A stretch of DNA of 9,201 nucleotides from DATAVB01 sp040414495 (GCA_040414495.1 JBEDUI010000271.1:1-9201), one strand, 5' to 3'. Numbered from the stretch's first letter, positions 1 through 6,007 are shown. Translations and numbers: made by a program. Notes: generated by a model from the letters alone, not told the origin.

Positions 1-410
1 TGGTTGAGGATCGACAGGACGAGCGTCTCGAGTACGACGCACTGGGCGAACGTCCCGGAGACGGTCAGAATCGGTGAGCCGGGGAAGTACAGCTCACCCT
101 CGGCATAGCCGTCGATGTCGCCGCCGAACCGGTGTCCGCGCAACCATTCCCGGGTCTGCGGGCTGACCAGGTCGCTGATGAAGTCCAGCTCGTCCGGGCC
201 GAACCGGTACGCCTCGATCGCGTCCAGCACCCGGTCGATGCCGGCGACCACCCCGTAGCGGCGACCGTCCGGCAGCTGCCGGGCGAACACCTCGAACACG
301 CAGCGGCGGTCGGCCGAGCCTTCCCGCAACGCGGCGTCGAGCATCGTCAGCTCGTAATGGTCGGTGAGCAACGCGGTCGAGTCCACGACAGCAGCGTAGT
401 CAGCGGACAC
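1..410 (-). CDS. pncB: Nicotinate phosphoribosyltransferase, N-terminal part (cut by window edge)
   Basis: This enzyme joins nicotinate to PRPP to make nicotinate mononucleotide in the Preiss-Handler NAD salvage pathway in the cytoplasm. My own translation of the minus strand gives an open frame of about 136 codons running off the left edge. It carries the family's N-terminal signature STALLTDHYELTMLDAAL, then RRCVFEVFARQLPDGRRYGV, and later FPGSPILTVSGTFAQ. The catalytic His and the C-terminal half lie outside the window. I chose the GTG at 410 because a GGAAGA (421-426) lies 10 nt upstream; a second GTG at 386 would begin right at the conserved block. pncB diverges from clpS, as pncB1 (Rv1330c) does from clpS (Rv1331) in M. 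tuberculosis. Family assignment is firm; the start is not. Confidence 0.9.
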   Translation of the reverse strand, partial: MSADYAAVVDSTALLTDHYELTMLDAALREGSADRRCVFEVFARQLPDGRRYGVVAGIDRVLDAIEAYRFGPDELDFISDLVSPQTREWLRGHRFGGDIDGYAEGELYFPGSPILTVSGTFAQCVVLETLVLSILN

Positions 411-497
411 CGGCGTCTCATCTTCCGGCGGAACGGCCGGAACCGGCCAACGCCGGACTGAACCGGCCGCCTGATCCGGTGGGTGATGGAACCGCCC
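411..497. promoter_or_regulatory. pncB/clpS divergent control region with GGCCGG repeats
   Basis: This is the spacer between the divergent pncB and clpS genes. It holds a perfect inverted repeat, GGCCGG-AA-CCGGCC at 435-448. AACCGGCC occurs at 441-448 and again at 461-468, exactly 20 bp (about two helical turns) apart. Such spacing can mark an operator, but the region is GC-rich and the motif is simple. I see no convincing -35 box on either strand. Confidence 0.3.
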
Positions 498-503
498 GAT
501 AGT
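498..503 (+). promoter_or_regulatory. Candidate -10 hexamer GATAGT for clpS
   Basis: GATAGT differs from the actinobacterial TANNNT -10 only at its first base. Six nucleotides follow before an ATG at 510, and fourteen before the clpS ATG at 518. Transcription would start at about 510, leaving a leader of about 8 nt and no room for a Shine-Dalgarno. No clear -35 box is visible. Confidence 0.35.
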
Positions 504-517
504 GGCAGCATGGGCAC

Positions 518-817
518 ATGACTTCTGGCGGAACGGTGGCACCGGAACGGACCGAACAGCCCGACGTCGCAGAACGCGTCGACCCCGATCGGCCCTGGGT
601 GACCATCGTGTGGAACGACCCCATCAACCTGATGTCCTACGTGACTTACGTCTTCTGCAAGCTCTTCGGGTACTCCCGGGAGAAGGCGACCGCGCTCATG
701 CTCGACGTACACCACAAGGGCCGGGCGACCGTCTCGTCCGGCTCGCGCGAGCAGATGGAGAACGACGTCTCCCGGCTGCACACCGCTGGGCTGTGGGCGA
801 CGCTGAGTCAGGACTAA
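518..817 (+). CDS. clpS: ATP-dependent Clp protease adaptor ClpS
   Basis: ClpS binds the N-terminal domain of the ClpC/ClpA unfoldase and delivers proteins with bulky N-terminal residues (N-degrons) for degradation by ClpP. The 99-residue protein has a disordered, acidic tail of about 26 residues and then the ClpS core (27-97). WNDP (N33, D34) and the VHHKG stretch (H65/H66) supply the N-degron pocket residues. The LFGYSREKA helix and the downstream MLDVHHKG strand are also present. Length is typical. The ATG at 518 fits the usual short tail; no strong Shine-Dalgarno precedes it. The next gene begins 21 nt after the stop. Its position between pncB and the DUF2017 gene is conserved in actinobacteria. 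Confidence 0.95.
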   Translation: MTSGGTVAPERTEQPDVAERVDPDRPWVTIVWNDPINLMSYVTYVFCKLFGYSREKATALMLDVHHKGRATVSSGSREQMENDVSRLHTAGLWATLSQD

Positions 818-831
818 CCGCGTATTAGGCT
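803..831 (+). promoter_or_regulatory. Candidate leaderless promoter of the aosR/DUF2017 gene
   Basis: CTGAGT (803-808) and TAGGCT (826-831) are 17 nt apart. TAGGCT fits TANNNT, and the ATG of the next gene starts after 7 nt, so the first transcribed base could be the A of the start codon. The -35 matches TTGACA only at its TGA core. The promoter would lie in the last clpS codons and the short spacer. Confidence 0.45.
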
Positions 832-838
832 CTCGTAA

Positions 839-1381
839 ATGGCTTCCGTACGACGTCGAGGCACCCGGGTGATCGCGGCATTGGAGGCCGAGGAGGCGCA
901 GCTGCTGCGGCTGCTGGCCACGGATCTGAAGGCGCTGCTGGCCGAGGCCGACAGCGACAAGCCGCCCAAGGACCCGTTGGAGCAGCTCACCGGGATAAGC
1001 GAGGCCGCCCCCGAGCCGCCTACCGATCCCGCGCTGGCCCGACTGCTGCCGGACGGGTACCGCGACGATCCCGAGGCCGCGGCCGAGTTGCGCCGGCTCA
1101 CCGACACCGATATCCGCGAGGCCAAGCAGCACAGCGCGTCGCAACTGCTCGACACGCTCCCCGAGGACGGGGGCCGGGTGAAGCTGGGCGAGGACGACGT
1201 GGTGGCCTGGACCGCCGCGCTCAACGACCTGCGGCTGGTGCTCGGTACCCGCCTGGAGGTTACGGAGGAGACCGAGCCGTTCGGCGGGCTGGCTCCGGAC
1301 GATCCGGCTGCGGCACCGTACGCGGTGTACCACTGGCTGACCGGGCTGCAGGACGAGTTGGTCAACGCATTACTGCAATAA
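839..1381 (+). CDS. aosR: DUF2017 family protein, AosR (Rv1332) homologue
   Basis: This 180-residue soluble protein matches the actinobacterial DUF2017 family. Visible family features are the N-terminal RRRGTRV strand, LARLLPDGYRDDPEAAAELR (about 63-82), the RRLTDTDIREAK helix, LPEDGGRV and LNDLRLVLGTRL. The M. tuberculosis homologue, AosR, is described as a redox-responsive transcription factor that works with SigH to induce mec-cysO-cysM. The gene here sits immediately before mec, in the same position. Unlike a thiol-based sensor, this protein contains no cysteine at all, so the redox role should not be transferred without proof. No Shine-Dalgarno precedes the ATG; a TANNNT -10 lies 7 nt before it, suggesting a leaderless mRNA. 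Family membership is well supported; regulatory function is inferred from homology. Confidence 0.85.
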   Translation: MASVRRRGTRVIAALEAEEAQLLRLLATDLKALLAEADSDKPPKDPLEQLTGISEAAPEPPTDPALARLLPDGYRDDPEAAAELRRLTDTDIREAKQHSASQLLDTLPEDGGRVKLGEDDVVAWTAALNDLRLVLGTRLEVTEETEPFGGLAPDDPAAAPYAVYHWLTGLQDELVNALLQ

Positions 1382-1424
1382 GTAGGTGTGATGTTGGCGG
1401 GATGGTGCCCCGCGTATCGCCCGG

Positions 1425-1430
1425 TAGGGT
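1425..1430 (+). promoter_or_regulatory. Candidate leaderless -10 element TAGGGT for mec
   Basis: TAGGGT matches TANNNT and lies exactly 6 nt before the GTG start of mec at 1437, the spacing expected for a transcript that begins at its start codon. No -35 is evident 17-18 nt upstream, and no purine-rich Shine-Dalgarno is better placed. If real, mec-cysO-cysM has its own promoter apart from aosR. Confidence 0.45.
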
Positions 1431-1436
1431 AGAGCC

Positions 1437-1865
1437 GTGTTGAGACTGGAACAGTCGATTTACGACGCGATCATCGCCCATGCCCGCCGGGACCACCCTG
1501 ATGAGGCGTGCGGCATCGTCGCCGGTCCGATCGGTTCGGATGAGGCGCGTCGCGTCGTACCGATGCTCAACGCCGAGCGGTCTCCCACGTTCTACCGGTT
1601 CGACTCGGCCGAGCAGTTGGCCGTGTGGCGGGAGATGGACGACCGGGACGAGGAGCCGGTCGTGATCTACCACTCACACACCGCGACCGAGGCGCATCCC
1701 TCGCGCACCGATATCTCGCTCGCCTCCGAGCCGAATGCGCACTACGTACTGGTTTCGACCCGTGATGCGGATACGACCGAGTTCCGGTCGTTCCACATCG
1801 TCGACGGTGAGGCGGTCGAGGAGCCGGTTCAGATCGGTGCGCCGGCAGAGGAATCGTCGCGGTAA
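1437..1865 (+). CDS. mec: CysO-cysteine peptidase Mec (JAMM/MPN+ metalloprotease, M67 family)
   Basis: Mec is a zinc isopeptidase-like enzyme that cleaves cysteine from the C-terminus of the CysO-cysteine adduct, releasing free cysteine and regenerating CysO. The 142-residue protein carries the full JAMM site: Glu23 (PDEACGIVAG), His79 and His81 in YHSHTATEAHPSRTD, Ser89 and Asp92. Flanking stretches ARRDHPDEACG, NAERSPTFYR and HYVLVSTRD match the M. tuberculosis Mec (Rv1334) closely. The start is GTG 1437, six nt after a -10-like hexamer; TTG 1440 is an alternative. cysO follows after 54 nt. mec-cysO-cysM order is that of M. tuberculosis, giving a firm functional call. Confidence 0.95.
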   Translation: MLRLEQSIYDAIIAHARRDHPDEACGIVAGPIGSDEARRVVPMLNAERSPTFYRFDSAEQLAVWREMDDRDEEPVVIYHSHTATEAHPSRTDISLASEPNAHYVLVSTRDADTTEFRSFHIVDGEAVEEPVQIGAPAEESSR

Positions 1866-1905
1866 CTGCCGCGTTGCACTGAGCCGAAGCCCAGACAGCA
1901 TCCCC

Positions 1906-1911
1906 AAGGAG
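1906..1911 (+). promoter_or_regulatory. Strong ribosome binding site of cysO
   Basis: AAGGAG ends 8 nt before the cysO ATG at 1920. It fixes that start and contrasts with the missing Shine-Dalgarno of clpS, aosR and mec upstream. Confidence 0.8.
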
Positions 1912-1919
1912 CCCTAGCA

Positions 1920-2195
1920 ATGGCGATTGACGTTCGGATCCCGACCATTCTGCGCAATTACACCGGCGGCGCGAAGTCAGTGGAGGGCAAGGGCGACAGC
2001 TTGTCGGCGTTGATCGACGACATCGACTCCCGGCACGGCGGCATCAAGGGCCGGCTGATCCAGGAGGACGGCAGCCTGCACCGCTTCGTCAACATTTACG
2101 TCAACGACGAGGACGTCCGCTTCACTGGTTCGCTGGCGACGGCGCTGAAGGACGGCGACTCGGTCACGATCCTGCCCGCGGTCGCCGGCGGCTGA
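1920..2195 (+). CDS. cysO: Sulfur carrier protein CysO (MoaD/ThiS, ubiquitin-like fold)
   Basis: CysO is a small ubiquitin-like protein whose C-terminal glycine is adenylated by an E1-like (MoeB/MoeZ) enzyme and converted to a thiocarboxylate, which donates sulfur to CysM. The 91-residue protein ends in VTILPAVAGG, so the essential C-terminal di-glycine is intact and exposed without processing. VSIPTILR-type start (VRIPTILRNYTGG) and LHRFVNIYVNDEDVRF (about 53-68) are near-identical to M. tuberculosis CysO. The ATG has a strong AAGGAG site. No activating enzyme is encoded in this window. The gene lies between its two partner enzymes; 77 nt without an evident promoter or terminator separate it from cysM. 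Confidence 0.96.
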   Translation: MAIDVRIPTILRNYTGGAKSVEGKGDSLSALIDDIDSRHGGIKGRLIQEDGSLHRFVNIYVNDEDVRFTGSLATALKDGDSVTILPAVAGG

Positions 2196-2260
2196 GACAT
2201 GGTCGACCTACCGCGTTCGGCTCCCCGCAGCACTGGGAACCGGCCGCGGACGTTCACTCC

Positions 2261-2265
2261 GGAGG
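2261..2265 (+). promoter_or_regulatory. Strong ribosome binding site of cysM
   Basis: GGAGG ends 7 nt before GTG 2273 and decides this GTG as the start, giving the family N-terminus MTRYDSLLDALG. Confidence 0.8.
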
Positions 2266-2272
2266 CCACATC

Positions 2273-3223
2273 GTGACCCGGTACGACTCCTTGCTCGACG
2301 CCCTCGGCGGTACGCCGCTGGTGGGGCTACCGCGACTGTCGCCGTCCGAGGACGTGCGGTTGTGGGCGAAGCTGGAGGACCGTAACCCGACCGGCTCGAT
2401 CAAGGATCGCGCCGCGATGTACATGGTCCAGGCGGCGGAGAAGGACGGTCAGCTGCGGCCCGGCTCGACGATCCTTGAGCCGACCAGCGGCAACACCGGT
2501 ATCTCGCTGGCGATGGTGGCGCGGCTACGCGGTTACCGACTGATCTGCGTGATGCCGGAGAACACGTCGATCGAACGGCGTCAGCTGCTGGAGATGTACG
2601 GCGCCGAGATCGTCTCGTCGCCGGCCGCCGGTGGATCCAACCAGGCGGTCGCGGTGGCCAAGCAGCTCGCGGCCGAGCACCCCGACTGGGTGATGCTGTA
2701 CCAGTACGGGAACGCGGCCAACGCGCAGGCGCATTACGAGGGAACCGGCCCGGAGATCCTGGCCGACCTGCCCTCGATCACGCATTTCGTCGCCGGGCTC
2801 GGTACGACCGGCACGCTCATGGGGACCGGCCGGTTCCTGCGCGAGAACGTCCCGGGCATCCAGATCATCGCGGCCGAGCCCCGGTACGGCGAGCTGGTGT
2901 ACGGCCTACGCAATGTGGACGAGGGTTTTGTGCCCGAGCTGTACGACCCGTCGGTGCTGACCTCGCGGTTCTCGGTCGGCTCCCGCGACGCGCTGCTACG
3001 GACCCGGCAGCTGGTCGAGGTCGAGGGCATTTTCGCCGGCATTTCTTCCGGCGCGATCCTGCACGCCGCGTTGGCCGTGGCGCACCGGGCGGTCGAGGCC
3101 GGGAAGCGCGCCGACATCGCCTTCGTGGTGGCCGATGCCGGCTGGAAATACCTCTCGACCGGCGCCTACGCCGGCACGGTGTCCGATGCGGAGAAGGCGC
3201 TCGACGGCCAACTCTGGGCGTAA
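2273..3223 (+). CDS. cysM: O-phosphoserine sulfhydrylase, CysO-dependent cysteine synthase CysM
   Basis: CysM is a PLP enzyme of the cysteine synthase/cystathionine beta-synthase fold II family. It forms aminoacrylate from O-phosphoserine and adds sulfur from CysO thiocarboxylate, a route relatively resistant to oxidative stress. In the 316-residue protein, Lys44 (NPTGSIKDRAA) is the Schiff-base lysine, T71-SGNTG-76 binds the substrate carboxylate, and G177-TTGTL binds the PLP phosphate. Arg204 in EPRYGE corresponds to the M. tuberculosis arginine (Arg220) that selects phosphoserine. The C-terminal tail ADAGWKYLSTGAY to EGQLWA-like DGQLWA is the flexible lid that inserts in the active site in the M. 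tuberculosis enzyme. These marks separate it from O-acetylserine enzymes (CysK). The stop codon directly abuts the stop of the convergent next gene. Confidence 0.96.
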   Translation: MTRYDSLLDALGGTPLVGLPRLSPSEDVRLWAKLEDRNPTGSIKDRAAMYMVQAAEKDGQLRPGSTILEPTSGNTGISLAMVARLRGYRLICVMPENTSIERRQLLEMYGAEIVSSPAAGGSNQAVAVAKQLAAEHPDWVMLYQYGNAANAQAHYEGTGPEILADLPSITHFVAGLGTTGTLMGTGRFLRENVPGIQIIAAEPRYGELVYGLRNVDEGFVPELYDPSVLTSRFSVGSRDALLRTRQLVEVEGIFAGISSGAILHAALAVAHRAVEAGKRADIAFVVADAGWKYLSTGAYAGTVSDAEKALDGQLWA

Positions 3224-3478
3224 CTAGCGCTGGTCTTCGCGCTTGGCGTTCCACCAGAGCGCACCCAGCACGGCGGCACCGGGAATGAAAGTCCACAGCC
3301 ACCACGGGCTGTCCCAGGACAGGCTGATCGTGCAGACCATCGCCCACACCACGAAGTTGATCATGGTGATGCCGGCCCATAAAGCGGTGAGCAGGCGCAG
3401 CGTCCGGTGATCGGTGTGGACCGCGCTGTTCCGGCTGGCGGCGAGCAGGTCCTTGAGGTTGTTCGGGCTGGCGGTCAT
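3224..3478 (-). CDS. Small two-helix (2TM-type) membrane protein
   Basis: The 84-residue product has a polar N-terminus (MTASPNNLKDLLAASRNSAV, then HTDHR) and two hydrophobic segments. One spans about residues 28-49 (LLTALWAGITMINFVVWAMV) and the other about 56-74 (PWWLWTFIPGAAVLGALWW), joined by a short loop. A basic tail, NAKREDQR, follows. This resembles the 2TM domain found in small actinobacterial membrane proteins, often beside regulators; the function is unknown to me. I chose ATG 3478 because GAGAAGG lies about 8 nt upstream; an in-frame GTG at 3547 would add 23 polar residues without a Shine-Dalgarno. Stop codons of this gene and cysM abut with no spacer. It is divergent from the LacI gene, 191 nt away. 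Confidence 0.75.
   Translation of the reverse strand: MTASPNNLKDLLAASRNSAVHTDHRTLRLLTALWAGITMINFVVWAMVCTISLSWDSPWWLWTFIPGAAVLGALWWNAKREDQR
3226..3243. terminator. Weak hairpin at the cysM / membrane-protein junction
   Basis: AGCGC and GCGCT pair around an 8-nt loop, right after the cysM stop and inside the last codons of the convergent gene. There is no U-tract, so termination is only possible, not shown. Confidence 0.2.
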
Positions 3479-3669
3479 GGTCTGCGCCTTCTCGGTCGGG
3501 GTTTTGCTGACACCACTGACTCTGCTGGAGCTGGCGGGCGCGATCACTGGGTCCAGACCGCCGATCGACCGGGGCTTTTGCCTACCCCTCGTACCGGGCC
3601 GCCCGATTCTGGCCGCTTCGCTGGCGGCAAAACCGCGTACTGTAACGGCGTGCGAACGGTGGCCGGGAC
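3479..3669. promoter_or_regulatory. Divergent control region of the 2TM gene and the LacI regulator
   Basis: The 191-nt spacer must carry promoters for both divergent genes. GGTTTTGC at 3500-3507 recurs in reverse orientation as GCAAAACC at 3627-3634, inside GCGG-CAAAA-CCGC (3624-3636 region). GGGGCTTTTGCC at 3571-3582 is a third related sequence. These could be operators, for example for autoregulation by the LacI protein, but they lack the central CG typical of LacI sites. TACTGT (3638-3643) fits a -10 pattern, without a good -35 box. Confidence 0.3.
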
Positions 3670-4683
3670 GTGGTGAAGATCGCCGACGTCGCGCGGCATG
3701 CCCAGGTCTCGGCCAGCACGGTGTCGTACGTCCTGTCCGGCAAGCGTCCGATCTCGGCTGAGGTACGGCGCCGGGTGCAGGACAGCATCGATGCCCTCGG
3801 GTACCACCCGCACGCCGGCGCCCGCTCCCTGGCCAGCCGACGCTCCAACGTCATCGCGCTGGTGGTTCCGTTGCGCAGCGGCGCCAACATGCCGCTGTTG
3901 ATGCAGTTCGTCGCCGCTGTGGTGACCGAAGCCCGCCAACACGACCACGACGTACTGCTGGTGACCCAGGACGAGGGCGAACGCGGGCTGCGCCGGGTCT
4001 CGGGCAGTTCCCTGGCCGACGGCCTGGTGGTGATGGACATCGACCTGGACGACCCCCGGCTGCCGGCACTGCGGGAACTGCCCACGCCCTCGGTGTTGAT
4101 CGGTTTCCCGACGACCGACCCGACCGAGACGACCGGCCTGACCTGCGTCGACCTGGATTTCGCGGCCGCCGGGGCGTTGTGCGTGCAGCACCTGCACGAG
4201 TTGGGTCACCGGCACATCGCGCTGCTCGGCAGCCCGCATGCGGTGTACGAACGGCGGACCGGCTTCGCCGCCCGGGTGGAGAAAGGCTTCCGGAGTGCGG
4301 TCGCGCGGCATCGGCTGGTCGGGTCGGTACGGCCCTGCGACCTCACCCGGGAAGCTGTCGATCAGGCGCTGTACGGGCTGCTGGTCGACGATCCGGAGCT
4401 GAGCGCGGTGATCGTGCACAACGAGCCGATCATGGAGCTGGTGCTCGAGGCGCTGCGGGACCGCGGCCGCCGGGTGCCCGAGGACGTTTCGGTGCTGGCC
4501 ATCGGACCCGATGACCAAGTAGGTCGGCTGGACCTGTCCGGGGTAGCGCTGCCGGTCGAGGACATGGGCCGCACCGCGGTCGAGCTGGTGATGAGCAAAC
4601 TCGACGGACGTGACGTACCAGCCGCGACCATGCTCCGGCCGCAACTGACCGTACGGACAAGCACCGCGCCGGTAGTGAGCTGA
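3670..4683 (+). CDS. LacI/PurR-family transcriptional regulator
   Basis: The 337-residue protein has the LacI layout. The N-terminal helix-turn-helix is KIADVARHAQVSASTVSYVL (about 3-22); the segment SASTVSYVLSGK forms the recognition helix. A hinge helix follows around HAGARSLASRRS (about 47-58). Then comes a periplasmic-binding-protein-like effector domain (about 59-330), beginning VIALVVPLRSG and including HRHIALLGSP, SAVIVHNEPIMELVLEALRD and VPEDVSVLAIGPDDQ. The ligand is probably a sugar or sugar derivative, as usual in the family, but cannot be read from the sequence. Two tandem GTG codons (3670, 3673) are possible starts; the Shine-Dalgarno is weak. The Gfo/Idh/MocA gene follows after 70 nt on the same strand, which makes it the likely target. 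Confidence 0.92.
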   Translation: MVKIADVARHAQVSASTVSYVLSGKRPISAEVRRRVQDSIDALGYHPHAGARSLASRRSNVIALVVPLRSGANMPLLMQFVAAVVTEARQHDHDVLLVTQDEGERGLRRVSGSSLADGLVVMDIDLDDPRLPALRELPTPSVLIGFPTTDPTETTGLTCVDLDFAAAGALCVQHLHELGHRHIALLGSPHAVYERRTGFAARVEKGFRSAVARHRLVGSVRPCDLTREAVDQALYGLLVDDPELSAVIVHNEPIMELVLEALRDRGRRVPEDVSVLAIGPDDQVGRLDLSGVALPVEDMGRTAVELVMSKLDGRDVPAATMLRPQLTVRTSTAPVVS

Positions 4684-4710
4684 TTCCTACTGCCGCTGCG
4701 TGCGAGGATG

Positions 4711-4731
4711 CCGACAGACCGAGCCGACAGA
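4711..4731 (+). repeat. Short tandem direct repeat before the oxidoreductase gene
   Basis: CCGACAGA occurs at 4711-4718 and 4724-4731, a 13-bp period, between the LacI stop and the oxidoreductase ribosome binding site. It could be a regulator half-site pair; chance is also possible. Confidence 0.3.
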
Positions 4732-4741
4732 ACCGCGTGAC

Positions 4742-4746
4742 AGGAG
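4742..4746 (+). promoter_or_regulatory. Ribosome binding site that sets the Gfo/Idh/MocA start
   Basis: AGGAG ends 7 nt before GTG 4754. This favours GTG 4754 over the longer in-frame GTG at 4700, which has no such site and would add an Arg-rich 18-residue stretch before the nucleotide-binding strand. Confidence 0.75.
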
Positions 4747-4753
4747 CCGCCCC

Positions 4754-6007
4754 GTGCCCCCAGCCGTGCCCACCATCGCCGTTGTCGGAGCCGGAGGGCG
4801 CGGCTCGACGTACGCCTCCTGGGTCGCCGCACACCCCGACCGCGCCCGCATCGTCGCGGTCGCTGACCCCAACCCGACCCGCCGCGAACGGCTGGCCGAC
4901 GCCCATGATGTCCCGGCCGACCAGCGGTATGTCGGCTGGCAGGAACTCGTGGCGGCCGGCAAGGTCGCCGACGCCGTGATCGTGGCGACCCAGGACGCGT
5001 ACCACGTCGAGCCGTCGGTTGCGCTGGCCAAGGCCGGCTACCACCTGCTGCTGGAAAAGCCGATGGCTCCAACACCCCTGGGCTGCCAGCAGATCGCGGA
5101 CGCGGCGCAGGCGGCCGGCGTGCTGCTCGGCGTTTGCCACGTGATGCGCTACATGCCGTACACCCAGCTGCTGCGCCAGGTCCTGGACTCCGGTCGGATC
5201 GGCGACATCGTGTCCGTGCAACACCTGGAGCCGGTCGGGTACTGGCATCAGGCGCACTCGTTCGTACGCGGCAACTGGCGGCGGGAGGACGAGTCGACGT
5301 TCATGCTGATGGCCAAGTCCTGTCACGACATCGACTGGCTGCGGTACGTGGTGGGCCGGCCGATCCGGCGGGTTTCCAGCTTCGGGGGCCTGGCCCATTT
5401 CCGTCCGGAACACAAACCGGTCGGTGCTGGAGCCCGGTGCCTCGACTGCGCCGTCGAGCCCGAATGCGCGTACTCGGCCAAGAAGCTGTACCTCGGCGCG
5501 ATCAGCAAGGGCCAGACCGGTTGGCCGGTGAGCGCGGTCGCCGACGTGGTGACTGAGGAGAACATCCGCGCCGCCCTGGCCGATGGCCCGTACGGCCGGT
5601 GTGTCTACGAGTGCGACAACGACGTGGTCGACCACCAGGTGGTGGGGCTCGAATTCGACGGCGGCACGACCGCGACGTTCACGATGACCGCGTTCACGCT
5701 GGCCGGGCACCGGCGTACCCAGATCTTCGGCACCAAGGGCTGCATCGACGGCGACGGCGAGCGGGTGACGATCACGGATTTCCTCACCGATACGGCCGAA
5801 ACTCTGGAGGCGCCGTCGGAGGGTTCGGATGCCGGCAGCGGACACGGTGGCGGTGACGCCGGTCTGATGGACGCGTTCACCCGGGCCATTGCCGCCGACG
5901 ATGCGAGCCTAATCAGCTCCGGGCCGACCGAGTCGCTGGAAACGCACCTGGCCGTATTCGCCGCCGAACAGGCCCGGCGGGCCGGCACGGTCGAGACGCT
6001 CGCATGA
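4754..6007 (+). CDS. Gfo/Idh/MocA-family NAD(P)-dependent oxidoreductase with Cys cluster
   Basis: The 417-residue protein starts with a Rossmann fold: PTIAVVGAGGRGSTYA (about 6-21) is the GxGxxG-type dinucleotide loop and VADPNPTRRERLA follows. E101-K102-P103 (LLLEKPMAPT) is the family EKP motif. S189-CHDIDWLRY (K188, H191, D194) is in the catalytic region of the C-terminal beta-sheet domain. A Cys cluster, C229-x2-C232-x5-C238 followed by AYSAKKLY, with C283 and C287 later, suggests a structural metal site and marks a distinct subfamily. Enzymes of this superfamily oxidise or reduce sugars, inositols or related polyols; the substrate here is not deducible. LacI lies upstream and is its likely regulator. 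The stop overlaps the murI start by 4 bp (ATGA). Confidence 0.9.
   Translation: MPPAVPTIAVVGAGGRGSTYASWVAAHPDRARIVAVADPNPTRRERLADAHDVPADQRYVGWQELVAAGKVADAVIVATQDAYHVEPSVALAKAGYHLLLEKPMAPTPLGCQQIADAAQAAGVLLGVCHVMRYMPYTQLLRQVLDSGRIGDIVSVQHLEPVGYWHQAHSFVRGNWRREDESTFMLMAKSCHDIDWLRYVVGRPIRRVSSFGGLAHFRPEHKPVGAGARCLDCAVEPECAYSAKKLYLGAISKGQTGWPVSAVADVVTEENIRAALADGPYGRCVYECDNDVVDHQVVGLEFDGGTTATFTMTAFTLAGHRRTQIFGTKGCIDGDGERVTITDFLTDTAETLEAPSEGSDAGSGHGGGDAGLMDAFTRAIAADDASLISSGPTESLETHLAVFAAEQARRAGTVETLA

Noticed and set aside
347..1333. Long minus-strand open frame of 328 codons
   Set aside because: It lies opposite clpS and aosR, has Arg/Gly/His-rich shadow composition and no family motifs; the plus-strand genes explain the region.
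3544..4644. Minus-strand open frame of 366 codons
   Set aside because: It is the antisense of the LacI gene, His/Gln/Arg-rich, a usual by-product of high GC third positions.
4700..4753. Longer start of the oxidoreductase at GTG 4700
   Set aside because: No ribosome binding site there, while AGGAG is well placed for GTG 4754, directly before the Rossmann fold.
4430..5845. Minus-strand open frame of 471 codons
   Set aside because: It is antisense to the LacI end and the oxidoreductase, whose motifs on the plus strand are clear; no recognisable protein features.
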